From assembly GCA_947492185.1 (NCBI GenBank), contig CANLMR010000001.1, forward strand, positions 806,001-870,000: a stretch of 64,000 nucleotides of DNA, written 5' to 3'. Below the pieces are notes generated by a model, which saw only the letters and a program-made list of their open reading frames with translations, did not search any database and was not told where the DNA came from. The stretch is from an uncultured Tenacibaculum sp. Lineage in GTDB: Bacteria; Bacteroidota; Bacteroidia; Flavobacteriales; Flavobacteriaceae. Position numbers and translations under genes: made by a program. Positions 34,306-41,217 of the stretch are shown piece by piece (the stretch's first letter is position 1; each line of letters starts with the position of its first letter).

Positions 34306-35169
34306 TTAAGGAAGCTTAACTTCTTGAATTCCGTTTAAAATTTGTTTAATATGATTGGTGTTTTTCATTTCAGAGTAGATTTCTGAAAAATTATTTTGTT
34401 CTAATAGCGTTTTAAAATTTTGTAAATTTTGAATGTATTCATTTAAGGTTTCTATTACATTATTTTTATTCTGTTCAAATATTGGTGTCCACATGGCTGG
34501 TGAACTTTTTGCCAAACGCACAGTAGAAGCAAATCCACTACCCGCCATATCGAAAATATCACGTTCATTTTTCTCTTTTTCAATAACAGTTTTACCTAAC
34601 ATAAAAGAGCTAATATGTGATAAATGAGATACATAAGCAATATGTTTGTCATGAGATTTAGGATCCATATATCGAATACGCATTCCTAATTTTGAGAAAA
34701 TCTCTAAAGCTTTTTCTTGAAGTTTGAAAGCGGTTTTTTCTACTTCACAAATTATATTTGTTTTTCCGCGATATAAATCTGTTAAAGCTGCTCTCGGACC
34801 AGAAAATTCTGTTCCAGCAATAGGGTGTGTTGCTAAGAAATTCCTTCTTTTTGGATGATCAGCTATTGAATCACAAACCAATTCCTTTGTTGATCCTACA
34901 TCTAAAACTAAACAATTGTCTGGAATATGATTTAATACCTCTGGAATAAAATGTAATGAAACATCTACAGGAATTGATACAATTACAATATCAGCGATAG
35001 CTAAATCTTCATTTGTTGCTTTTTTGTCAATGATCTCTAAAGACAAAGCCTCTTCTAAATGATCTTCATTTCTGTCTATTCCATAAATAACAACATCGTC
35101 AAATTCCTTTCGAATATCTAGCGCTAAACTTCCGCCAATTAATCCTACACCAACTATAAATACATTCAT
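34306..35169 (-). CDS. tyrA: prephenate dehydrogenase
   Basis: Oxidative decarboxylation of prephenate to 4-hydroxyphenylpyruvate for tyrosine. N-terminal Rossmann motif VGVGLIGGSLALDI, the catalytic/substrate block THPIAGTEFSGP and the SHLSHISSFML helix are all present; the 287-residue length indicates the dehydrogenase alone with no chorismate mutase or ACT domain. It follows the aminotransferase by 1 bp and precedes the DAHP synthase-mutase fusion. Confidence 0.95.
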   Translation of the reverse strand: MNVFIVGVGLIGGSLALDIRKEFDDVVIYGIDRNEDHLEEALSLEIIDKKATNEDLAIADIVIVSIPVDVSLHFIPEVLNHIPDNCLVLDVGSTKELVCDSIADHPKRRNFLATHPIAGTEFSGPRAALTDLYRGKTNIICEVEKTAFKLQEKALEIFSKLGMRIRYMDPKSHDKHIAYVSHLSHISSFMLGKTVIEKEKNERDIFDMAGSGFASTVRLAKSSPAMWTPIFEQNKNNVIETLNEYIQNLQNFKTLLEQNNFSEIYSEMKNTNHIKQILNGIQEVKLP

Positions 35170-35170
35170 A

Positions 35171-36325
35171 CTACACTAAATTATCTATCCTTTGAATTGC
35201 TGTTTTTATATCCTCTTCTTTTACGCATAAAGAAAAACGTATATATCCTTCACCTTGACTTCCAAAAATGCTTCCAGGTGCAACAAATAAATTGTACTTG
35301 TGAAGAAGGTTGTCAATAAAATCCTCTGATTTTTGGTTAGAGGGAATTTTTGTCCAAACAAACATTCCTGAACCATCTTTTTTACAATCAAGGCCTAATT
35401 TTCCTACAAGCTCATGAATTAATGCTCTTCTTGTTTCATAAATTGAGTTAGTGCTATTAAACCATTCTTTAGAAAGCTGTAAAGCTGCTATAGCTCCTTT
35501 TTGAATTCCGTAAAACATTCCAGAATCCATCTGAGTTTTTACCTTTAAGATTTCATTTAAGAACTCCTTTTTTCCGGATAACATTCCTACTCTCCAACCT
35601 GCCATGTTAAAAGATTTACTCAGAGAATTTAATTCTAAGGCTATCTCTTTTGCTCCTTCAACTTGTAAAATACTCGTAGGTTTTTCATTTAATATAAAAC
35701 TATACGGATTGTCATTTACAACAACAATGTTATGCTTTTTAGCAAACTCTATAATATTTTTGAACGTATTTTCAGAAGCATTTGTTCCGGTTGGCATATG
35801 TGGGTAATTGATCCACATTAGTTTTACGTTACTTAAATCCTCTTGCTCTAAAGCTTCAAAATTTGGTTGATAGTTGTGCTCTTCAACTAAATCATAATAT
35901 ATCGGATTTGCACCCACAAGTTTGGTCACAGAACTGTAAGTTGGATAACCTGGATTAGGAATTAGAACACTGTCTCCTTCATTTAAAATGGCTAATGAAA
36001 TATGCATAATTCCTTCCTTACTACCCATTAAAGGAAGTATTTCGCTGTTAGCATCCAGAGAAACATTATAATTCGTTTTGTAAAAAGAACTAACAGCTGC
36101 TCTAAACTCAGGAATTCCTTGATAGCTTTGGTATTTATGCGCGCCAGCTTCTGACATACTTTCTATAATTGCTTCAATTACTTCAGTAGGCGGAGCTAAA
36201 TCAGGGCTGCCAATTCCCATATTGATGATTGGCTTTCCTTCAGCAATTAATCCTCTGACTTCCCTTAACTTTTTTGAGAAGTAGTATTCTTCAACGGTTT
36301 GTAAACGGTTTGCAAATTCTATCAT
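35171..36325 (-). CDS. class I PLP-dependent aminotransferase (probably aromatic)
   Basis: Fold type I aminotransferase of 384 residues. Motifs: INMGIGSPDLAPP, the NYPHMPTGTNAS loop, VVNDNPYSFI, and the PLP Lys in SLSKSFNMAGWRVG. Sequence alone does not fix the substrate, but its place between pheA and tyrA with a 4-bp ATGA overlap to pheA makes transamination of phenylpyruvate and 4-hydroxyphenylpyruvate the likely role. Confidence 0.93.
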   Translation of the reverse strand: MIEFANRLQTVEEYYFSKKLREVRGLIAEGKPIINMGIGSPDLAPPTEVIEAIIESMSEAGAHKYQSYQGIPEFRAAVSSFYKTNYNVSLDANSEILPLMGSKEGIMHISLAILNEGDSVLIPNPGYPTYSSVTKLVGANPIYYDLVEEHNYQPNFEALEQEDLSNVKLMWINYPHMPTGTNASENTFKNIIEFAKKHNIVVVNDNPYSFILNEKPTSILQVEGAKEIALELNSLSKSFNMAGWRVGMLSGKKEFLNEILKVKTQMDSGMFYGIQKGAIAALQLSKEWFNSTNSIYETRRALIHELVGKLGLDCKKDGSGMFVWTKIPSNQKSEDFIDNLLHKYNLFVAPGSIFGSQGEGYIRFSLCVKEEDIKTAIQRIDNLV

Positions 36326-37146
36326 GATCTTCCGTTTTTATATTCTCCTAATATTTTAAAATCTGTAGCCATAATTTCTATAATAGCTTTAGCTTTAGTG
36401 TAATCTTCATATGCATCGAAGGTCACGTCTACGAAAAAGGCATATTTCCAAGGTGTCTCGATTTTTGGTAATGACTGAATTTTAGTAAGGTTTAACTTGC
36501 AATCGCTCATGACATTCAAGATTGCAGCTAAACTTCCTCTTTTGTGGTCTAACTCAAATTTTAATGATGCTTTGTTGATAGATTCTATTCCGTTTTCTGG
36601 TTTAGAAGTCTGAAGAATTACAAATCGAGTTGCATTATTTTTTATGGTTTGAATCTCATCTTCTAACACTTCAAGTTTAAAAATATCAGCAGCAATTTTG
36701 GGTGCAATAGCAGCAACGCCTAATAGTTTTTTCTCTGAAATGCGTTTTGCAATCTCTGCTGTATCAACATCTTCAACTAATTTTATGTGTTTGTGTTGCT
36801 TAAAGAATTCTTTACACTGCAATAATGCCATTGGATGCGAACAGACCTCTTTTATTTCCGAAATATCCTGATTTGGCAATGCCATTAAATGATGATGGAT
36901 TGGTAGGTAATGTTCTCCAGAAATGTGAAGATTATTGTTGTCAATTAAAGCGTAATTAGGAATGATAGATCCAGCAATTGTATTTTCAATGGCCATAATT
37001 GCTTGATCTGATTCGTTATTAACTAAACTATCTACAAGCACATCAAATGACAAACATTCTTTTAGTGAAATATCTTTATTGAAAAATTGAGTTGCAACAA
37101 TATGGTGGTTGCTTCCTTCTATTCCTTGTATGGCTATTTTCTTCAT
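36322..37146 (-). CDS. pheA: prephenate dehydratase
   Basis: Converts prephenate to phenylpyruvate for phenylalanine. The N-terminal PDT domain shows IQGIEGSNHHIVATQFF, AIENTIAGSIIPNY and the TRFVIL motif; the C-terminal ACT domain (about 195-270; KRGSLAAILNVMSDCKLNLTKIQSLP) binds Phe for feedback control. No chorismate mutase domain is attached. First gene of the operon pheA-aminotransferase-tyrA-DAHPS/CM and directly behind a leader with terminator hairpin whose T tract ends about 9 bp before this start codon. Confidence 0.96.
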   Translation of the reverse strand: MKKIAIQGIEGSNHHIVATQFFNKDISLKECLSFDVLVDSLVNNESDQAIMAIENTIAGSIIPNYALIDNNNLHISGEHYLPIHHHLMALPNQDISEIKEVCSHPMALLQCKEFFKQHKHIKLVEDVDTAEIAKRISEKKLLGVAAIAPKIAADIFKLEVLEDEIQTIKNNATRFVILQTSKPENGIESINKASLKFELDHKRGSLAAILNVMSDCKLNLTKIQSLPKIETPWKYAFFVDVTFDAYEDYTKAKAIIEIMATDFKILGEYKNGRS

Positions 37147-37154
37147 TTTAGATC

Positions 37155-37185
37155 AAAAAAAAAGCCTCGATGTTATCGAGACTTT
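37155..37185 (-). terminator. attenuator terminator before pheA
   Basis: On the minus strand AAGTCTCGAT (37184-37175), AAC, ATCGAGGCTT (37171-37162) followed by a T run to 37155. It is a sense-strand intrinsic terminator lying between the leader peptide and pheA, so it can only serve to stop leader transcripts before the operon. Its 5' arm is also complementary to an upstream segment (see the antiterminator). Confidence 0.88.
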
Positions 37186-37231
37186 ATATTTATATTATTT
37201 TTAGTTACCTAAACACATAACACAAAGTCTC
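37178..37231 (-). promoter_or_regulatory. antiterminator hairpin of the aromatic operon attenuator
   Basis: GAGACTTTGTGTT (37231-37219, minus strand, inside the leader peptide codons 20-24) can pair with AATATAAAGTCTC (37190-37178) over 13 positions including two G-U pairs. The second arm is the 5' arm of the terminator, so the two structures exclude each other. A ribosome stalled in the Phe/Tyr run would leave the first arm free; a ribosome reaching the stop codon would cover it. Confidence 0.8.
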
Positions 37232-37289
37232 TCCTCTTACTATAAAAGTAAAAGTAAAAATAGAAACCTTGCCATACATTTTGTAACAT
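37209..37289 (-). CDS. Phe/Tyr leader peptide (26 aa) of the aromatic operon attenuator
   Basis: A 26-codon frame starts at the ATG 37289-37287 and ends at TAG 37211-37209. Residues 9-16 are FYFYFYFY, four Phe and four Tyr codons alternating; Trp6 and Phe22 add further aromatics. It lies in the leader of the operon that makes both Phe and Tyr. The spacing (about 13 nt from codon 16 to the antiterminator arm) fits ribosome-stalling control. A second ATG in another frame (37279) would give a peptide with fewer Phe and is considered less likely. Confidence 0.85.
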   Translation of the reverse strand: MLQNVWQGFYFYFYFYSKRRDFVLCV

Positions 37290-37460
37290 AACTTTTTCGT
37301 TGTTGTTTTATTTGTAGCAAATCTTAGAAATAAATTTCAGTAAACCAAATTTTTTTTTCGATTTTTTTACTGTAACGTTTTCGCGTTCAGTTTTCAATAT
37401 AATTTTTATTGATTACTACTTTTCATATATTTAAAGTAATTAACCTTTAAATTTTATTTT

Positions 37461-37724
37461 ATGATCAAAAATTTTTTAAAAATCAACGGAATTCAATTAC
37501 TAGAAAAGAAGAATCAAAAAAAAATAATTGGCGGTTTTACTAGAAAAAAGGGATGTTCTGCTCAATATGGAGATTGTATTCAAGATGCAGACAATACATT
37601 GAATAATAGTTTGAATGATTGTGTTTTAGGATCTTCTTCGTGTATTAGCAGTGCGGCAGTTACTTATGGGAATTCCATGTCAGGTTGTACTAGTTCATAC
37701 AACAACTGTCTACATAATGAATGA
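37461..37724 (+). CDS. GG-leader peptide with a 22-residue periodic Cx6C core, 87 aa
   Basis: The leader (MIKNFLKINGIQLLEKKNQK, then KIIGG) ends with Gly24-Gly25 as in bacteriocin-like and RiPP precursors of Bacteroidota. The core has six cysteines at 32, 39, 54, 61, 76 and 83: three Cx6C pairs repeated every 22 residues exactly. The core is Ser/Asn/Gly-rich with few charges. No maturase, transporter or immunity gene is adjacent. A secreted, disulfide-bonded or otherwise modified peptide is likely; activity unknown. Confidence 0.8.
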   Translation: MIKNFLKINGIQLLEKKNQKKIIGGFTRKKGCSAQYGDCIQDADNTLNNSLNDCVLGSSSCISSAAVTYGNSMSGCTSSYNNCLHNE

Positions 37725-37771
37725 TTTTAAATCAATTTAAGTATTTGATATTTGTATTAAATATAGAAAAT

Positions 37772-37801
37772 AAAAAAGCTCTCAAAAAATTGAGAGCTTT
37801 T
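37772..37801. terminator. terminator between the peptide gene and tRNA-Asp
   Basis: AAGCTCTCAA (37776-37785) and TTGAGAGCTT (37790-37799) with A and T runs on the two sides; serves the plus-strand peptide gene and the minus-strand tRNA, ending 3 bp from the tRNA 3' end. Confidence 0.85.
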
Positions 37802-37803
37802 CG

Positions 37804-37877
37804 CGGTCTGGACGGGACTCGAACCCGCGACCCCATGCGTGACAGGCATGTATTCTAACCAGCTGAACTACCAGACC
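37804..37877 (-). tRNA. tRNA-Asp (anticodon GTC)
   Basis: The minus strand folds into a cloverleaf: acceptor arms GGTCTGG and CCAGACC with discriminator G, D arm with AGTTCAGCTGG, anticodon loop CTGTCAC (GTC), and T arm GGGTTCGAGTCCC. The 3' CCA is not encoded. Length 74. Stands alone, not in an rRNA or tRNA cluster. Confidence 0.97.
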
Positions 37878-37943
37878 GTTGCGTTATTGCGGGTGCAAAT
37901 ATAGCATGCTTTTTTATTTATACAAACTTTTTTAGAAAAAAAA

Positions 37944-38870
37944 TCAAAATTTATTTCTACTCACTAGATATGTAGTTAGTATTTTGTTATAATTCTCATT
38001 AATATCTACAGGAACATAATTGATTTTATATTGTAGACACTTATTTTTCAGGTTATCGAAAAATTCGGTTATCGCTTTGTTGTACGACTCTTTTATACTA
38101 TCAGCATATAAATTAATTTGTTGCCCGGATTCAACATCAACAAACTTTTTAGGAGAGTTTTCAAAATCAAAATTATATTCTAACTGTTTGTCAAAGGTGT
38201 GAAATAAGATAACTTCGTGCTTGTTGTATTTTAAATGACGTAAGGCATCAAATAATTCATCATTATCTTTTGTAGGTTGAAACATGTCCGTGAACAAAAA
38301 AATCATTGATCTACGATGAATTTTCTGAGCAATTTCATGTAAATATTGATATGTCTCTGTAGTCTTAGATTGTTTGTGTTGATTTAGTAAAGTTTCTAAT
38401 TGGTGAGTAAGTACTTTTCTATGACGATCACTTCCTTTTTCTGGAGCATAATACTCATAAGTATCAGAGTATATACTTAAGCCAACTGCATCTCTTTGTT
38501 TTTTTAGCAACTCTATTAAAGATGCTGCTGCCACAATAGAAAAACCAATTTTGTTTAAACTATCTAGATGCTGTGTTTTTTTAACAGGATAATGCATCGA
38601 TGAAGAGTTGTCTATGATAATATGACATCTTAAATTGGTTTCTTCCTCGTATTTTTTGGTATATAGTTTTTCTGTTTTAGCAAATAACTTCCAATCTATG
38701 TGTTTTGTGTCTTCTCCTTTATTATATAATTTATGTTCAGAAAACTCTACAGAAAAGCCATGGTAAGGACTTTTATGCATACCTGTAATAAAACCTTCAA
38801 CAACTTGTTTTGCAAGAAGATCTAAGTTTTTAATTTCGGAAGATTGTAATTCAGAAAGATTTAAAGCCAT
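37944..38870 (-). CDS. DUF58 domain-containing protein (VWA-like)
   Basis: A 308-residue soluble protein with the DUF58 hallmarks: GMHKSPYHGFSVEFSEHK, YNKGEDTKHIDWKLFAKT and the von Willebrand A-like metal site DNSSSMHYP, with a second acidic loop FLFTDMFQP. DUF58 proteins are usually encoded next to MoxR AAA ATPases and membrane VWA proteins in a chaperone-like locus; no moxR is present here. The gene may be on its own behind the trxA terminator. Confidence 0.9.
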   Translation of the reverse strand: MALNLSELQSSEIKNLDLLAKQVVEGFITGMHKSPYHGFSVEFSEHKLYNKGEDTKHIDWKLFAKTEKLYTKKYEEETNLRCHIIIDNSSSMHYPVKKTQHLDSLNKIGFSIVAAASLIELLKKQRDAVGLSIYSDTYEYYAPEKGSDRHRKVLTHQLETLLNQHKQSKTTETYQYLHEIAQKIHRRSMIFLFTDMFQPTKDNDELFDALRHLKYNKHEVILFHTFDKQLEYNFDFENSPKKFVDVESGQQINLYADSIKESYNKAITEFFDNLKNKCLQYKINYVPVDINENYNKILTTYLVSRNKF

Positions 38871-38881
38871 TTACCGAAAAT

Positions 38882-38913
38882 AAAAAAGGTTTGACATTTG
38901 TCAAACCTTTTTT
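38882..38913 (-). terminator. trxA terminator
   Basis: AAAAAGGTTTGAC, ATTT loop, GTCAAACCTTTTT: a long stem with T tract, 20 bp past the trxA stop on the minus strand. Confidence 0.9.
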
Positions 38914-38933
38914 ATGAAATAATTTTTTACTAA

Positions 38934-39251
38934 TTATAATGCAGCGTCAATTTTATCAGTATACGCTTTCTTAGGAGCAGCTCCAACTTGCTTAGCAACA
39001 ACCTCTCCGTTTTTGAAAACTAAAACAGTAGGAATATTCCTTACTCCATATTTAGCAGCAAACTCTTGGTTTGCGTCTACGTCTACTTTACCAACTACCG
39101 CTTTGCCTTCGTATTCTTTGCTGATTTCGTCAATGATTGGCCCAACCATTCTACAAGGTCCACACCAAGTTGCCCAAAAATCAACTAATACAGGCTTGTC
39201 AGACTTCAATACTGTCTCTTCGAATGTTGTATCTGTAATTTCTAATGCCAT
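38934..39251 (-). CDS. trxA: thioredoxin
   Basis: General cytoplasmic protein disulfide reductase. At 105 residues it has the classic length, the active site W-C30-G-P-C33-R with the preceding VDFWATW, and the cis-Pro loop VRNIPTVLVF. Single-gene unit with a TACATTTG promoter box 30 bp upstream and a strong terminator. Confidence 0.98.
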   Translation of the reverse strand: MALEITDTTFEETVLKSDKPVLVDFWATWCGPCRMVGPIIDEISKEYEGKAVVGKVDVDANQEFAAKYGVRNIPTVLVFKNGEVVAKQVGAAPKKAYTDKIDAAL

Positions 39252-39278
39252 TCTTTTGTCTTTAAACGTTAATGCTCA

Positions 39279-39286
39279 CAAATGTA
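39279..39286 (-). promoter_or_regulatory. trxA promoter -7 box
   Basis: TACATTTG on the minus strand, same octamer as at rpsO, 28 bp before the start codon. Confidence 0.6.
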
Positions 39287-39392
39287 CTAATTTATTTTTC
39301 TATTCTCAATCTTAAAAACATTGGTTTTTTTTATGTATAAATCAATTTTATAAATATGTTTGCTTTGATATTTTTATAGTTGGATAATAATA

Positions 39393-39400
39393 GTAAATTT
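39393..39400 (+). promoter_or_regulatory. metK promoter -7 box
   Basis: TAAATTTG matches TAnnTTTG. The expected transcript start (about 39405) falls directly before the riboswitch-like element, so the aptamer would form the very 5' end of the RNA. Confidence 0.6.
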
Positions 39401-39408
39401 GCTGGCAA

Positions 39409-39493
39409 CTTAAGAGGAAAGATTTGGTAGTGATTGCAACCTCATAAAAAAATGCTAAAGCAGTAATGTTTGGCTTGTTTTGCGACCAAATCT
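39409..39493 (+). promoter_or_regulatory. SAM-II-type riboswitch (long-loop form) upstream of metK
   Basis: The leader shows the SAM-II core: P1 formed by GAGG (39413-39416) and CCTC (39439-39442), a loop with GATTT and ATTGCAA just before the 3' P1 strand, an A-rich connector, and the invariant GCTAAA (39453-39458), whose GC-AA can pair with TTGC in the loop. AGATTTGGT (39419-39427) is fully complementary to ACCAAATCT (39484-39492), giving a pseudoknot or alternative stem across a long spacer, as in the long-loop SAM-II variants of Bacteroidota. metK makes SAM, the ligand, so feedback repression is expected. Confidence 0.75.
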
Positions 39494-39524
39494 CCACTTA
39501 CTAACTTAAATATAAAAACATAAT

Positions 39525-40778
39525 ATGTCATACTTTTTTACATCAGAGAGTGTATCTGAAGGGCATCCAGATAAAGTAGCGGATCAAATAAGTGACGCTT
39601 TGATAGATAATTTTTTAGCTTTTGATCCAAATTCAAAAGTAGCTTGTGAAACATTAGTAACCACTGGTCAGGTTGTATTAGCTGGAGAGGTAAAGTCGAA
39701 TATTTATTTAGATGTTCAAAAAATAGCAAGAAATGTAATTAACAAAATAGGATATACTAAGAGTGAGTATATGTTTGATGGTAATTCTTGTGGTGTGTTT
39801 TCTGCTATTCATGAGCAATCAGATGATATTAATAGAGGAGTAGATAGAATGAAGAAAGAGGAGCAAGGTGCTGGAGATCAGGGAATGATGTTTGGTTATG
39901 CTACTAATGAAACAGAAAACTATATGCCTTTGGCTTTAGATTTATCTCATTTAATTTTAAAGGAGTTAGCAGATTTACGTAGAGAAGGAAATGAAATTAA
40001 ATACTTACGTCCAGATGCAAAAAGTCAGGTTACAATTGAGTATTCTGATGATAATATTCCTCAAAGAGTAGAGGCAATAGTAGTTTCAACTCAGCATGAT
40101 GATTTTGGAGGAGATAACGAAATGTTAACCAAAATTAGAAAGGATATTAAAGAAATTCTAATGCCTAGAGTAATTAGTAAGTTACCAACTCAAATTCAAG
40201 CTTTATTCAATGACGATATCAAATATCATATTAATCCAACAGGAAAATTTGTGATTGGAGGGCCTCATGGAGATACTGGATTAACGGGTCGTAAGATTAT
40301 TGTAGATACTTATGGAGGTAAAGGAGCACATGGAGGTGGAGCTTTTTCAGGTAAAGATCCAAGTAAAGTAGACAGAAGTGCTGCTTATGCAACACGTCAT
40401 ATAGCTAAAAATTTAGTCGCAGCAGGAGTTGCTGACGAAGTTTTAGTTCAAGTTTCTTATGCAATTGGAGTAGTTGAGCCAATGGGAATCTTTGTTGATA
40501 CTTATGGAACAGCGAAAGTAGATTTAACTGATGGAGAAATAGCAGCAAAGGTTTCTGAAATTTTTGATATGCGACCACATGCTATAGAAGATAGGTTAAA
40601 ATTAAGAACTCCTATGTATAGTGAAACTGCTGCATATGGGCATATGGGGAGAAAAAATGAAGTTATTTCTAAGACTTTCGAACAACCAAATGGTGAAACT
40701 AAACAAGTTGAAGTTGAATTGTTTACTTGGGAAAAGTTAGATTATGTAGATAAAGTTAAATCAGCTTTTGGTTTATAG
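39525..40778 (+). CDS. metK: S-adenosylmethionine synthetase
   Basis: Makes SAM from methionine and ATP. Family blocks: [54 protein letters not shown] and [16 protein letters not shown], in usual order over 417 residues. No membrane segment. Monocistronic: own promoter box and riboswitch-like leader, and a terminator 35-70 bp after the stop. Confidence 0.98.
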   Translation: MSYFFTSESVSEGHPDKVADQISDALIDNFLAFDPNSKVACETLVTTGQVVLAGEVKSNIYLDVQKIARNVINKIGYTKSEYMFDGNSCGVFSAIHEQSDDINRGVDRMKKEEQGAGDQGMMFGYATNETENYMPLALDLSHLILKELADLRREGNEIKYLRPDAKSQVTIEYSDDNIPQRVEAIVVSTQHDDFGGDNEMLTKIRKDIKEILMPRVISKLPTQIQALFNDDIKYHINPTGKFVIGGPHGDTGLTGRKIIVDTYGGKGAHGGGAFSGKDPSKVDRSAAYATRHIAKNLVAAGVADEVLVQVSYAIGVVEPMGIFVDTYGTAKVDLTDGEIAAKVSEIFDMRPHAIEDRLKLRTPMYSETAAYGHMGRKNEVISKTFEQPNGETKQVEVELFTWEKLDYVDKVKSAFGL

Positions 40779-40811
40779 TATTTATTGTAAATCAAGCTTC
40801 TTAATATAGCT

Positions 40812-40847
40812 TAAAAGCGTTTTGTTATTCGACAAAACGCTTTTTTG
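40812..40847 (+). terminator. metK terminator
   Basis: AAAAGCGTTTTGT, TATTCG loop, ACAAAACGCTTTT then T2: a 13-bp stem after the metK stop. Confidence 0.9.
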
Positions 40848-40984
40848 TTTAGATGAATCGTCTAAATAGCTCTGTGAATGTTACAATATTAAAACATTAA
40901 AACGTATAAAAACCTAAAAGTCAGATATTTGTGTGAAAAAATATTTGTGTAACAATTTTGAAAGACTTAACTGTATTGTTGCTT

Positions 40985-40992
40985 TATCTTTG
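40985..40992 (+). promoter_or_regulatory. promoter -7 box of the 33-codon gene
   Basis: TATCTTTG matches TAnnTTTG exactly; a TTTTG lies 24 bp upstream, slightly farther than the usual 17-23. The ATG of the small gene is 48 bp downstream. Confidence 0.6.
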
Positions 40993-41039
40993 TATCAGTA
41001 AATAAAGAAAAAAGTTAAAAGAAATAAAATATAATAATC

Positions 41040-41141
41040 ATGGGGAAATTATTACTTAAGAAAATTACATTAATAACTAAAAGAGTTTTAATAGTTTTAG
41101 CAGAAACTGGAAGAGGGGCTAGTTATGCTTTAAAGCACTAA
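41040..41141 (+). CDS. stand-alone 33-aa cationic small protein
   Basis: ATG at 41040 to TAA at 41141. The peptide begins MGKLLLKKITL, continues as an amphipathic or membrane-active helix (ITKRVLIVLA) and ends TGRGASYALKH; net charge is clearly positive. It is the only frame in a unit that has its own TAnnTTTG box and its own strong terminator, which argues that it is a real gene. It could instead be part of a small RNA. No family recognised. Confidence 0.6.
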   Translation: MGKLLLKKITLITKRVLIVLAETGRGASYALKH

Positions 41142-41161
41142 AAGAAATAGAAAGTTTTAAT

Positions 41162-41198
41162 AAAAAAAGCACTACTAATATTAGTAGTGCTTTTTTTT
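41162..41198. terminator. bidirectional terminator between the 33-codon gene and sppA
   Basis: The arms GCACTACTAA and TTAGTAGTGC (41169-41190) form a perfect palindrome, with A7 on one side and T8 on the other. Confidence 0.9.
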
Positions 41199-41217
41199 AC
41201 TTCTTTAAGATTTACTT

